Assembly: GCA_020847045.1 (NCBI GenBank)
Contig: JADLCT010000057.1
Span: 17,925-81,924 of the forward strand
Length of the DNA: 64,000 bases
Direction of reading: 5' to 3'
From: Bryobacterales bacterium
Lineage (GTDB): Bacteria > Acidobacteriota > Terriglobia > Bryobacterales > Bryobacteraceae
Below, one piece after another: positions 35,951 to 45,056 of the stretch; within the stretch, counting starts at the first letter, position 1; every line of letters starts with the position of its first letter. The notes under the pieces are model-generated. The model saw only the letters and a program-made list of their open reading frames with translations, was not told the DNA's origin and did no database searches. Made by a program: the position numbers and the translations under genes.

Positions 35951-38900
35951 TTATTTCGCCGGCTTCCTGTGGCGCACGACGCGCACCTTTTTCACGGGCG
36001 CGATCTGATCCAGGTGGAAGCAGGAATCCATGATGTCTTTGTGCTCCTGCTGGTGGCGTTTGTAGGAGCCCGTGGCGGGGCTGGCGGCTTCGGGCCGTCC
36101 GATGTAGCGCAGCCTGCGGCGCGAAGCGTCAAGCATCGGTTGTGTTGGCGTGCGAATGAAGCGCCAGGCGCCCATGTTGCGCGGCTCGTCCTGGACCCAG
36201 ACGACGTCCGAGGTGAGCGGATAGCGCATGAGCTGGTCCTGCAACTCCTGTTTGGGGAACGGATAGTACTGTTCCAAGCGGATGATGGCCACATGCCAGG
36301 CCTCCCGCTCCTCCCGCTCGGCGATCAGATCGTAGTAAATCCGTCCGGAGCAGATCAGCACGCGCGATACTGCCTCGGACTGAACGCGCCGGTCCGTTTC
36401 GCCGATGAGGGGGCGGAAGCCGCCGGTGGCCAGTTCGTCGAGCGTATTGACCACGCGCGGATGGCGCAGCAGGCTCTTGGGCGTGAAGATGACGAGCGGC
36501 TTGCGCAGGCCGCGGCGGTCGTGGCCGCCATACATCTGGCGGCGCAGGACGTGGAAGTACTGAGCGGGCGTGGTGCAGTTCACCACGGACATGTTGTTTT
36601 CCGCGCAGAGGCCAAGGAAGCGTTCAATCCGGGCGCTGGAGTGTTCCGGCCCCTGGCCTTCGTAGCCGTGCGGCAGCAGCAGGACAAGCCCCGACGGCTG
36701 TCCCCATTTGGCTTCGGCGCAGGTGATGAACTGGTCGATCATGATCTGGGCGCCGTTGACGAAGTCGCCGAACTGGGCCTCCCAGAGCACGAGCGTGAGG
36801 GGGTCGCCGACCGAGTAGCCGAACTCGAAGCCCATGACGGCGAACTCACTGAGGGAAGAGTCCCACACCTCGAAGCGCGCCTGGCTCTTGTCCAGATGCT
36901 GCATGGGGATGTGGCAGGCGCCGTCCTCGTAATCGTACAGCTCGAGGTGGCGCTGGGAGAAGGTGCCGCGAGAGGAGTCCTGTCCGGAGAGGCGGACGGG
37001 CGTGCCTTCGAGCACCAGCGTGCCGAAGGCAAGCGCCTCGGCGAGGGCCCAATCGACGTGGCCACCGCGCAAAGCCTCCTTGCGTTTCTCCAGGAAGCCT
37101 TTCAATTTCGGGTGCAGATGGAAGTCGGTGGGCACCGTGGTCAGGCCGTCAATCACCTTTTCGAGCAGCGCATGGCCGGCCGCCGTGCGCGGGCAGAAGG
37201 TAGGCATCAGCTCGGTGTCCACCAGGCCGAGTTCCTGCACCTCGAAGCGTACGGCGTTCTGCTTGGCCTCTTCGAAACCTTCTTCCAGGCGGGCGCCGAT
37301 GCGCTGGCGGAGCTTCTGCACCTGGTCCATGCTGACGATGCGCTCGCGTTCGAGGCGTTCAGCGTAGAGCGCGCCGATGGGCGCGTGCTCCTTGATCTTG
37401 CGGTAGAGCAGAGGCTGCGTGTAGCTGGGGTCGTCGGTTTCGTTGTGGCCGTGGCGGCGGTAGCAGATCATGTCGATCACCACGTCCTTGGAGAACTGCT
37501 GGCGGAAGTCGAAGGCGATCTGCAGGGCCCGGATGGCCGAATCGGGATCGTCGCCGTTGACGTGGAAGATGGGCGCCTGCACAGTGCGGGCGACGTCGGT
37601 GCAATAGGGCGACGAGCGGGATTCGTCGGGCCGCGTGGTGAAGCCGATCTGGTTGTTGATGATCAGGTGGATGGTGCCGCCGGTGGTGTAGCCGGCAAGC
37701 TGGGACAGGTTGAGGGTTTCGCTCACCACGCCCTGCCCGGCGAAGGCGGCGTCGCCGTGGATGAGCACGGGGATGACGCGTTTGCGGGCGGCGTCGCCGA
37801 GGCGGTCCTGCTTGGGCCGCACGATGCCCTCCACCACCGGATCGACGGCTTCCAGGTGCGAGGGATTGGGCGCGACGCTGACAATCACCTCGCGGCCGGC
37901 GCTGGAGCGATGGATGCCGGTTGCGCCGAGGTGGTATTTCACGTCGCCGGAGCCCTGCGTGGAATTCGGGTCGGGGTTCCCTTCGAATTCGGAGAAGATC
38001 TGGCTGAGCGGCTTGCCGACGGTGTTGGCGAGCACGTTCAGACGGCCGCGGTGCGCCATGCCGATGATCACTTCATGGACGTTGGTTTCGCCGGCGCGCT
38101 CGAGCAACTCGTCCAGTATGGCGACGGCGGTTTCGGCGCCCTCCAGCGAGAAACGCTTTTGGCCCAGGAAGCGGGTTTGCAGGAAGTTTTCGAAGAGCTC
38201 GCCGTAGAGGATGCGCTCCAGAATGCGGATGCGCTGTTCGGGACCGAGCGGCCAGGAGTTGGCCTGCGGCTCCATGCGCTGCTGCAGCCAGCTCTTCTGC
38301 TCCGGCGCCTGGATGTTCATATATTCGCAGCCGATTTTGCCGCAGTAGGTATGGCGGAGTGTTTCGAGAATTTCGCGCAGCGTGGCGATGGGCTTGGGCG
38401 CGGCGTCTCCGGTGAGGGCGCCGAGCGAGCCGGTCAGGAATTCGCGGTCGAGATCCCAGATGGTCAGGCCGTAGGTGGCCGGATCGAGTTCGGGATGGTA
38501 GCCCGGCTCCTTGCCGAGCGGGTCGAGGTCGGCGATCAGGTGGCCGCGCACGCGATAGGCGTTAATGAGCTGCATGACGGCGGCTTCTTTGGCCACTTCG
38601 CGGTGGCGTCCGCCGATGCCGGACGCGCCGGGGAGAGCGAGCGCCCGGTCCGCCTCCCATTCGAGCGGGTGGTGCGGCATGCAGAGGCTGGAGAAGATGT
38701 CGTCGTAGAACTCGCTGGCTCCGTTGAGCAGCTCCTGGAGCCGGGAGAGGAACATGCCGGACTCGGCGCCCTGAATGACGCGGTGGTCATAGGTGCAGGT
38801 GAGCGTCATGGTGGCGCTGAGGCCGATCATGGCCCGCATTTCGGGACTGACGCCCTGGTATTCGGCCGGGTACCCGATGGCGCCGGCCGCGATAATGCAG

Positions 38901-39727
38901 CCCTGGCCGGGCATCAGGCGCGGCACGGAGCCCGAGGTGCCCACGGTGCCGGGGTTGGTAAGCGAAATGGTGGTTCCCTGGAAGTCCTCGATGGTGAGTT
39001 TGTTCCGGCGGGCGCGGGCGACGATGTCCTCGAACGCCTCCAGATACCGGGCAAAGCTCATTTCGCCGGCGTTCTTGATGCTGGGCACCACGAGCGAACG
39101 GGCGCCGCCCTGACCGGCCACATCGACGGCGATGCCTAAGTTAATCTGCTGGTTCACGACGCGGAACGACTCGCCGTCGCCTTCGCGAAACGCGTCATTC
39201 AACTGCGGCAACGTCTTCAGCGATTGCAGGATGGCGTAGCCGATGATCTGCGAGAAGCTGATTTTCGACTTCCCAGACAGGCCGCGGTGCTGATTGATGA
39301 GGCGGCGGTTCTCCTCCATCACCTTAACGGGCACCACGCGCTGCGAGGTGGCCGTGGGCACGGCGAGACTCAGCTCCATGTTGGCGGCGATGCGGGCGGC
39401 GGCTCCGCGCAGCGGCACCAGTTGCTGGGACGGCCCCACCTGAGGCGTAGCCTTCTCGATGCTCTGGGTGGGAGTGGGCGGCGCCGGGACCGCGGCCGGG
39501 GCCATGGCCACGGATGAGGACTCCGGAGCCGGTGGCGTCTGAGGCGCGGCGGCGGCGGCAGCGGCGGGGGGCACGGTGGCGGTGCTCCCGTTGGACGGGC
39601 CCCCGTTGCCGTCGAACAGTTCCTTCCAACTGTCATCCACCATACTGTGGTCGTGGTGGTACTGCTGGCGCAACTCGTCTTCAAACCAACTATTTAAGTC
39701 GGGGACGGAGGAGGTCTTTTGAGACAT
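35951..39727 (-). CDS. kgd: Multifunctional 2-oxoglutarate decarboxylase/dehydrogenase (E2-E1 fusion)
   Basis: The protein has about 1258 residues. After a short N-terminal E1-type helix (DLNSWFEDELRQQ) and an Ala/Pro-rich linker comes an acyltransferase (E2) domain with TYDHRVIQGAESG (residues 302-314). A thiamine-dependent E1 follows from about 370, with YHLGATG, IINNQIGFTT and NGDDPDSAIRALQIAFDF. No lipoyl domain is present. This is the architecture known in Actinobacteria as Kgd/SucA. It works in the TCA cycle with a separate lipoyl partner or decarboxylates 2-oxoglutarate. ATG 39727 fits the N-terminal helix; an upstream in-frame ATG at 39778 is less likely. Confidence 0.94.
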   Translation of the reverse strand: MSQKTSSVPDLNSWFEDELRQQYHHDHSMVDDSWKELFDGNGGPSNGSTATVPPAAAAAAAPQTPPAPESSSVAMAPAAVPAPPTPTQSIEKATPQVGPSQQLVPLRGAAARIAANMELSLAVPTATSQRVVPVKVMEENRRLINQHRGLSGKSKISFSQIIGYAILQSLKTLPQLNDAFREGDGESFRVVNQQINLGIAVDVAGQGGARSLVVPSIKNAGEMSFARYLEAFEDIVARARRNKLTIEDFQGTTISLTNPGTVGTSGSVPRLMPGQGCIIAAGAIGYPAEYQGVSPEMRAMIGLSATMTLTCTYDHRVIQGAESGMFLSRLQELLNGASEFYDDIFSSLCMPHHPLEWEADRALALPGASGIGGRHREVAKEAAVMQLINAYRVRGHLIADLDPLGKEPGYHPELDPATYGLTIWDLDREFLTGSLGALTGDAAPKPIATLREILETLRHTYCGKIGCEYMNIQAPEQKSWLQQRMEPQANSWPLGPEQRIRILERILYGELFENFLQTRFLGQKRFSLEGAETAVAILDELLERAGETNVHEVIIGMAHRGRLNVLANTVGKPLSQIFSEFEGNPDPNSTQGSGDVKYHLGATGIHRSSAGREVIVSVAPNPSHLEAVDPVVEGIVRPKQDRLGDAARKRVIPVLIHGDAAFAGQGVVSETLNLSQLAGYTTGGTIHLIINNQIGFTTRPDESRSSPYCTDVARTVQAPIFHVNGDDPDSAIRALQIAFDFRQQFSKDVVIDMICYRRHGHNETDDPSYTQPLLYRKIKEHAPIGALYAERLERERIVSMDQVQKLRQRIGARLEEGFEEAKQNAVRFEVQELGLVDTELMPTFCPRTAAGHALLEKVIDGLTTVPTDFHLHPKLKGFLEKRKEALRGGHVDWALAEALAFGTLVLEGTPVRLSGQDSSRGTFSQRHLELYDYEDGACHIPMQHLDKSQARFEVWDSSLSEFAVMGFEFGYSVGDPLTLVLWEAQFGDFVNGAQIMIDQFITCAEAKWGQPSGLVLLLPHGYEGQGPEHSSARIERFLGLCAENNMSVVNCTTPAQYFHVLRRQMYGGHDRRGLRKPLVIFTPKSLLRHPRVVNTLDELATGGFRPLIGETDRRVQSEAVSRVLICSGRIYYDLIAEREEREAWHVAIIRLEQYYPFPKQELQDQLMRYPLTSDVVWVQDEPRNMGAWRFIRTPTQPMLDASRRRLRYIGRPEAASPATGSYKRHQQEHKDIMDSCFHLDQIAPVKKVRVVRHRKPAK

Positions 39728-39871
39728 GCGGTGTTCTTCAGAGGGAGCCTGACGGCCCTGATACTCCCTGTTCATCATATCGTGCGGAGCAAGCGCTCAG
39801 CTTAGAGCGTGGACAACATTTCCGGCGCGGGCAACCCTTGGCGAAGAAATTTCGTCTTTCCGTATGTGCGG

Positions 39872-41569
39872 ATGCGGTATGCCATTGTCCTGTTGAGCTT
39901 GACGGCGTGTGTCTGGGGTCAGCCTCCCGGATTCCCAGGGGGGCGCGCGCCACGCCGTGCGCCGGACCGTCCGGCGGTGGCGCAGGGAGGTTCAGGGCGT
40001 ATTGGAGGCGCGGTGACGCAGCGCCGTACGGGCGAACCGGTGCCGCGTGCGATTGTCCATCTCCAAAGCACAAGCGGAGCGGAAGGCATGAGCGTGCAGG
40101 CGGATGCCGGCGGACGCTTCCTCTTCGAGGGCGTGCCGCGCGGCGTCTATCGCGTGAGCGCTGAGCGGCGCGGGTTTCTGATGGGGCGCTTTGGAACGCG
40201 GCGAGCTGGGCAGAGCGGTGGCTTGGTGACTCTGGGAGATGGCGGCGAATTCAACGGCGCCGACATCAAGATGGACGCTCAGTCAGTGATTGCCGGGCAG
40301 GTGCTGGACGAGTACGGCGAGCCAATGGAGCGGGCGGTGGTGCAAGCCTGGAGCAGGCCGGGCGCGGCGGGGGAACGCGGGCGCGCTCCTGTGAACATGG
40401 CCACCACGGACGACCGAGGCGAGTTTCGCATTGCGGGGTTGGCGCCGGGCCGCTATTCCGTGCAGGCCAGCGCGGGGCGGCGCGGATTCCAGCCGCGCAA
40501 CGTGCGGCGCGCCGTTCAGGCTGGCGAAGCCGGTAAGGACATCGAAGAGAGCTACGTTCCGACTTATTTTCCCGGAACCACTGACGCCAAGGCGGCGACA
40601 CCGGTGGAGTTGGGAATTGGGCAGGAGTTCCTGGGGCTATCGCTGCAAATGCAGAAATCGCGCGTCTTCAGGGTGAGAGGGACTGTAACGGGCACTGAGT
40701 CGCGCGGGCTGCGCGTGATGGCGGCGCCACGTGGCGGCGGGAGCTTTGGCAGCGTAGCGATGAGCGCGGGTATTCAGCCCGATGGCGGTTTCGAGCTATC
40801 CGGACTCGCGCCGGGTTCCTACATATTGACGGCTGTGCGCGGTGGTCCGGGCACGGGAGCGATGGCCAGGGCCACGGTGGAGGTGGGCAACGCCAATGTG
40901 ACCGGCGTGCAGTTGGCGTTTGGGAATGCGTTCAAGGTTTCGGGAACGGTGAAGGTGGAGGGCGAGGCGGCCGCTGGGCTAGGCAACCTGCGCGTGCAGT
41001 TGACGAACGAAGAGACTTGGTATCTCTCTCCCAGCGGCCGAGTGAACGCCGATGGCTCCTTCACGATTGAAGGTGTGCCGCCGGACCGGTACCGTTTCAC
41101 CGCCACGTCTCTGCCGCCCGGACTGTATGTGAAGTCGGCGCGCATGGGGAATCAGGATGTGACGGCGGCGGCCCTGGATTTCACCTCGGGCGCGGCGGGA
41201 CGCATCGACGTGGTGCTGGGCAGCCAACCGGCGGCGGTGGCGGGCACGGTGGGCAAGGCCACCACCGAGGCGTTGCCGGGAGTCGTGGTGCTGGTGCCGG
41301 AAAGCCGGATGACGGAGAGCCCGGGGGCGGCGTTGGCGGTCCAGCAGCGATGGGAAACGGCCGTGGACCAGAACGGGGCCTTCCGGATCGAGAACGTGCC
41401 GCCCGGCGAATACCGGATTTACGCGTTCGAGGAATTTGACCCCGCAAGCGGCTACGATCCGGAATTTCTGAAAAAATTCGAGTCCGCAAGCCAGAAGGCG
41501 GCGTTCGGCGAGGGCGAAACGAAGACCTTCGCGCTGAAGCAGATCCCTGGCGGGGAGTTGGCGCCGTAA
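39872..41569 (+). CDS. Secreted carboxypeptidase-regulatory-like domain protein
   Basis: From ATG 39872 the protein is about 565 residues. A signal peptide (MRYAIVLLSLTACVWGQ) leads into a Gly/Arg-rich linker and then several carboxypeptidase regulatory-like (CarboxypepD_reg) beta-sandwich repeats, each marked by GxFxxxxVPPGxYxxxA-like strands (RFLFEGVPRGVYRVSAERRG, EFRIAGLAPGRYSVQA, GFELSGLAPGSYILTAV, SFTIEGVPPDRYRF and AFRIENVPPGEYRIYAF). It probably lies in the periplasm or on the surface and binds glycans or peptides. No catalytic domain is seen. Confidence 0.82.
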   Translation: MRYAIVLLSLTACVWGQPPGFPGGRAPRRAPDRPAVAQGGSGRIGGAVTQRRTGEPVPRAIVHLQSTSGAEGMSVQADAGGRFLFEGVPRGVYRVSAERRGFLMGRFGTRRAGQSGGLVTLGDGGEFNGADIKMDAQSVIAGQVLDEYGEPMERAVVQAWSRPGAAGERGRAPVNMATTDDRGEFRIAGLAPGRYSVQASAGRRGFQPRNVRRAVQAGEAGKDIEESYVPTYFPGTTDAKAATPVELGIGQEFLGLSLQMQKSRVFRVRGTVTGTESRGLRVMAAPRGGGSFGSVAMSAGIQPDGGFELSGLAPGSYILTAVRGGPGTGAMARATVEVGNANVTGVQLAFGNAFKVSGTVKVEGEAAAGLGNLRVQLTNEETWYLSPSGRVNADGSFTIEGVPPDRYRFTATSLPPGLYVKSARMGNQDVTAAALDFTSGAAGRIDVVLGSQPAAVAGTVGKATTEALPGVVVLVPESRMTESPGAALAVQQRWETAVDQNGAFRIENVPPGEYRIYAFEEFDPASGYDPEFLKKFESASQKAAFGEGETKTFALKQIPGGELAP

Positions 41570-41584
41570 GCTCAGCGCCCGCGC

Positions 41585-42607
41585 CTAGCCTTCGGCGAGG
41601 ACGCTGATCAAGGCGCCGCGCGCGGTGGCCGTAAGCGGGTCATTGGCCATGCGGATTTCGCTGATGGCGATGGGAAATTCGGTGGCCGTCAACGCGCGCT
41701 CGAAGCGTTCGCGGAAGCCCTTCGGCGTGGCGGTGCCTCCGCTGAGCACGATGGGCACGGGGCGGTTGAGCTTGGGCATGCGGCGCGAGTTCGAGAAGGC
41801 CTCCTTCATGGCGGCGATCAACGTCTGGATCATGTCGTCGTAGTAGACGTTGACGGCCTGCAGGAGCTTGTCGGTGAAGTTGCCGTTGAAGTGGAACGAC
41901 TCTTCCTTGACAAGGCGGACGCGCGTGGCGAGGTCGCCGGTGACGGCCGCGGTGCTGGAGTCGATGTAATCGCCGGCCTTGGGGGTGCTGAAACTGATGG
42001 CGGGCATGGAGAGGTAGGCCAGCGAGACGTTGCACAGTCCGCCGCCGCACGAGATGCCGATGCCTGTGTAGTTGGTGTCTTCGAGCTCGGAATAGATGAC
42101 GGCCAGGCCCTCGGTGATGCTGCGTGTTTCAAAGCCGAGGTCTTCCAGCAGGTTCTTGAGCGTCGCCTCGTGATAGGTGAGGCCCTCCTCGGTGACGACG
42201 CCGCCCGTAAGAGGCACGGCCGGCACGCTGTAGGCGACGCGGGGGCGCGTGTCGCCCTTAGGCAGGTCTCCGATGAGATTCGAGATGATCGTCCGCACGA
42301 CGGCCAGCGCCTCACGCTCGCCCGAATTCAATACGCCGAGCGTCATCGGACGGCGCGATTCCACGTTGAGAAAATCGGCGAAACGCGGCGCTTCGTTGCC
42401 ATGGACCAGGAGTTCCGAACCACGCCGCTCATACGGAATCTCCTCGCGCGTGAGAGCCTTCTCGGTCATCGGCGCATAGGGCACGTTGACGAAGGCATTC
42501 AACTGGCTGGCCGTCGAGGTGTCCTCGCCGGTGCGGCGCGCGGCGACGATGCGGCTTGTGCCAACGTCCAGTCCGAGGACCATGGGAATCTGATTGTCCT
42601 TCTTCAT
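41585..42607 (-). CDS. Actin-like/Hsp70-superfamily ATPase of unknown role
   Basis: The 340-residue protein has the three nucleotide-binding motifs of the actin fold: phosphate-1 LGLDVGTSRIV (residues 11-21), phosphate-2 TGIGISCGGGLCNVSL (181-196), and the adenosine motif IVLSGGTATPKGF (286-298). It lacks an Hsp70 C-terminal domain and does not match MreB or FtsA closely. It may form filaments or act as an ATP-dependent switch. AGGAG lies six bases before the ATG. Its start overlaps the stop of a membrane-anchored amidase by four bases. Confidence 0.85.
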   Translation of the reverse strand: MKKDNQIPMVLGLDVGTSRIVAARRTGEDTSTASQLNAFVNVPYAPMTEKALTREEIPYERRGSELLVHGNEAPRFADFLNVESRRPMTLGVLNSGEREALAVVRTIISNLIGDLPKGDTRPRVAYSVPAVPLTGGVVTEEGLTYHEATLKNLLEDLGFETRSITEGLAVIYSELEDTNYTGIGISCGGGLCNVSLAYLSMPAISFSTPKAGDYIDSSTAAVTGDLATRVRLVKEESFHFNGNFTDKLLQAVNVYYDDMIQTLIAAMKEAFSNSRRMPKLNRPVPIVLSGGTATPKGFRERFERALTATEFPIAISEIRMANDPLTATARGALISVLAEG

Positions 42608-43758
42608 ATGGCTTTCTCCTTGCTCTCGCCCGAGGCCGGCAATTCGGCCAGTTGCTTGCGGTACTTCTCTTTGAGCCGGGCCCGGTAGGGCAGCACGCTC
42701 ACGCCTTCCGCGCTCGCCGCCTGGCGGACGCGTTCTTCGGTCAGCAGCAGTCCCTTCCACAGACGGCCGCCGGTTGAGGTGACGAAATCCTGGTCGTAGC
42801 CGAAACCGAAAATCTCCATGGCGGCGACCGGAAGCTCGTAGTTATCCGGAAGGCCCAACTCCAGAAACGGAAAGTTCGAAGCCCAGTCGGTGTGGTTGCC
42901 GATGCGGTGATTCAGCGGGTTCACGGACACCTGGGCGTGCGTGACGCAGTTGACCGTGGGAATGCGGTAGCGCGCGCGAAGCATCTCGGTCAGGGCTCGC
43001 GCCGAGCGCACCTGGGCGGGCGTCACCGATCCGGCCGGCCCGTCGCCTGATTGCGTGGCCGACTCAAAGGCGATGCCCAGAAACTCGTGGTTCAAATTCA
43101 TGTACACCGTGCCGCCATCGGCCCATACGCTGCGTCCGGCGTGGCCCGCCGCGTCGGCTTCGCGGACGATCCGGTGGACGCGTCCGAAACGGTCGATCAG
43201 GTAATGATAGCTGCGCTCCTTGCGCAAATAGTCGATGAGCCAACGGCCCACCCGCTTCAAACGGTCGGTCTGGCCCGGTTCAAACGGTGCGATATGGCTT
43301 TCCGTGGTGTGGAAGACGATGCCGGCGGGGTCGCGCCGCAACTCCCCCGGGTCGAGGCTGGGCCGGATCATGCGCCTCCATGAACGGGGATGATACGAAA
43401 CCGTGCCCGCCGTTTCCACGCGCAGGCCGTTCGAGTACACCTCATACTGGCCTTCACGCGAATCGACCATCCAGACTTCGTCCGGAGCAAGTTTGGCCTG
43501 CCGGAGCACCACGCCGGAAGCCGGAGGCGGGGCCACATCGCGCGTCAACAGTCCAGGATGTCCGGGAATGAGCAACGCCGCGCCGGCCGCCGTCGCGCCA
43601 AAGGCGAGCAGCAAGCGGGGGGCCCGTTCGGGAATGATGCGGACCGTGGTGGCGCGCCGCAGGTAGCGCAGACGCTCCACGGGATCGGGCAGACGCCTGG
43701 CCCGCCACGTGATCCAAGGCACGCGAAGGCGAAACACCCACCGTTGAACGTGCTCCAT
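42604..43758 (-). CDS. Membrane-anchored N-acetylmuramoyl-L-alanine amidase (Amidase_2 fold)
   Basis: The 384-residue protein has a basic cytoplasmic N terminus of about 47 residues, one membrane helix (LLLAFGATAAGAALLIPG, about 49-66), then a periplasmic catalytic domain. Probable zinc ligands are His150 (IVFHTTES), His274 (VTHAQVS) and Asp291 (NHTDWASNFP). Tyr187 region SYHYLIDRFGRVHRIV fits the Amidase_2/AmpD pattern. It should cut the amide between MurNAc and the stem peptide. ATG 43758 is preceded by GGGAAGGG. The four-base overlap with the actin-like gene shows translational coupling. Confidence 0.87.
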   Translation of the reverse strand: MEHVQRWVFRLRVPWITWRARRLPDPVERLRYLRRATTVRIIPERAPRLLLAFGATAAGAALLIPGHPGLLTRDVAPPPASGVVLRQAKLAPDEVWMVDSREGQYEVYSNGLRVETAGTVSYHPRSWRRMIRPSLDPGELRRDPAGIVFHTTESHIAPFEPGQTDRLKRVGRWLIDYLRKERSYHYLIDRFGRVHRIVREADAAGHAGRSVWADGGTVYMNLNHEFLGIAFESATQSGDGPAGSVTPAQVRSARALTEMLRARYRIPTVNCVTHAQVSVNPLNHRIGNHTDWASNFPFLELGLPDNYELPVAAMEIFGFGYDQDFVTSTGGRLWKGLLLTEERVRQAASAEGVSVLPYRARLKEKYRKQLAELPASGESKEKAI

Positions 43759-44091
43759 GACTCCCTTCCCGATGCACGAAGGCCGTGGCAACCCTTCCCG
43801 TGCCCGTTTTCGTCCTCATGAGTCCCTGTTGCAAGAGAGGCGAATTCCTCTCATTGGCCAAGTGATCGGCCAGGTAGGAGTTTAGCTTTAGCCCTTGCGG
43901 GGGCCTTCATGCACACGCGAGAACCTCCGCCCTCGCCGTGGCCACGGCCTGAGACTCAATCTGGGGCCAACGATATCCACTATACTGCGTGTCCATTTCC
44001 GGACGTGCGCTTTTTCCGGGTACGAGTAGTACCATAAGCGAGCCGGCAGTGAATAAGCGGCGAAATTGAGCAGCCGCTCACTTGTGACGAA
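43759..44091. other. Intergenic region upstream of the amidase gene
   Basis: The 333 bases hold no gene. An inverted repeat GAGAGG-CGAATT-CCTCTC at 43835-43852 lies in the amidase leader, about 77 bases before its start. Its middle is A/T-rich and could hold the amidase promoter (minus strand). On the other side it receives transcripts of the LolA-like gene, with no clear terminator. Confidence 0.55.
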
Positions 44092-44925
44092 TTAATCTTT
44101 CGGTGGCGTAGCAGATATGATGCGCGACTCACTTTGAAACCGCCGGTAGCCGCTGTACCGATTCTCCATCTCCAGGCGGATAGTCTTCAGTCCGCCCACC
44201 TTGGCCTCGCCTTTTAGCCAACCCTGCCTGGGCAGCCAGGCACTGGTCTCCATGCGGGCCATCTCGAACGTGAAACGGAAGCCAGGCTGAATGCGCAGCA
44301 GGAAGAGACCGAAGCTGATGATGTCGTCCACTACGGCCTCCGCCTTCGCCATGCGCCTGTCCGCCTGGTCGATCCACAGCCGGCCACTCATCTTCGTAAA
44401 GACTCGCGCCTGGCGGGATCGTGGCTTGTATCCGGCGCGCGGTTTACCTCGTAGCACCCACGCCGGGCGGCCGGTGATCGCTTCCTCCCCTTCGATTTTC
44501 CAATCGAACGCCTCGGCCACCTCGGCGAGGGCTTTCCGCTGTTCGCCGCGCTCCTTATCGGCCTCGCGGCGGCGCTGGTCCTGATGAGTGGCGCGCTTGT
44601 CCAGTTCTTTGTCGAGCTTTTTCTGCTCCTTGCGGGCTTCGTCCGCGTTCAGCGGCTTGCCATCCCTGCGGACCAGTTTATGGTAGGGCTCACCGTAGAG
44701 GATGGTGATTTCGTGGTCCGTGGATCCTGTGCTGACCGTTCTGCCTTGCGCGTCAAGCCGGCGGACCTCCTGGTGGCGCAGATACGTGTAGTCGCGCGCC
44801 TGGATGAAAAAGCCGTCCTGGTTGGCGAATGCCTCGCGGATGAGCGCTGCCGGTTCCGGTGGAGCCGCGGCGGCTACCAGCGGCAATCCTCCGAGGAAGG
44901 CGATGACGGCCACCTGAATCTTCAT
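44092..44925 (-). CDS. Periplasmic LolA/outer-membrane-lipoprotein-sorting-like protein
   Basis: The protein is about 277 residues. A signal peptide ends near PLVAAAAP. YTYLRHQEVRRLDAQG, SGRLWIDQADRRMAKAEAVV and a run of beta strands resemble the LolA/LolB-like fold seen in outer-membrane lipoprotein sorting proteins. A highly charged coiled stretch (about residues 100-150) interrupts it. The ATG at 44925 gives the signal peptide; the frame continues upstream without likeness. It is divergent from the TonB receptor with 131 bases between starts. Confidence 0.7.
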   Translation of the reverse strand: MKIQVAVIAFLGGLPLVAAAAPPEPAALIREAFANQDGFFIQARDYTYLRHQEVRRLDAQGRTVSTGSTDHEITILYGEPYHKLVRRDGKPLNADEARKEQKKLDKELDKRATHQDQRRREADKERGEQRKALAEVAEAFDWKIEGEEAITGRPAWVLRGKPRAGYKPRSRQARVFTKMSGRLWIDQADRRMAKAEAVVDDIISFGLFLLRIQPGFRFTFEMARMETSAWLPRQGWLKGEAKVGGLKTIRLEMENRYSGYRRFQSESRIISATPPKD

Positions 44926-45056
44926 TAATTTTAATCGAGACGCCTCCTGGCCGCCGGCAATTTCCAATGATAAAATTTCCCGCCAGTCATTGCCTGGGTC
45001 CTGTCCTTCCCTGGAGAACACCGGACCAATTCCGGGCAACAAAAAAGGAAGGCGCA

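Noticed and set aside
35849..39139. 1096-codon plus-strand open frame opposite kgd
   Set aside because: It is antisense to the catalytic domains of Kgd and shows no domain of its own.
41585..42607. Annotation as MreB or DnaK
   Set aside because: Only the three nucleotide motifs match. The substrate-binding domain of DnaK is missing, and MreB signature stretches are not visible.
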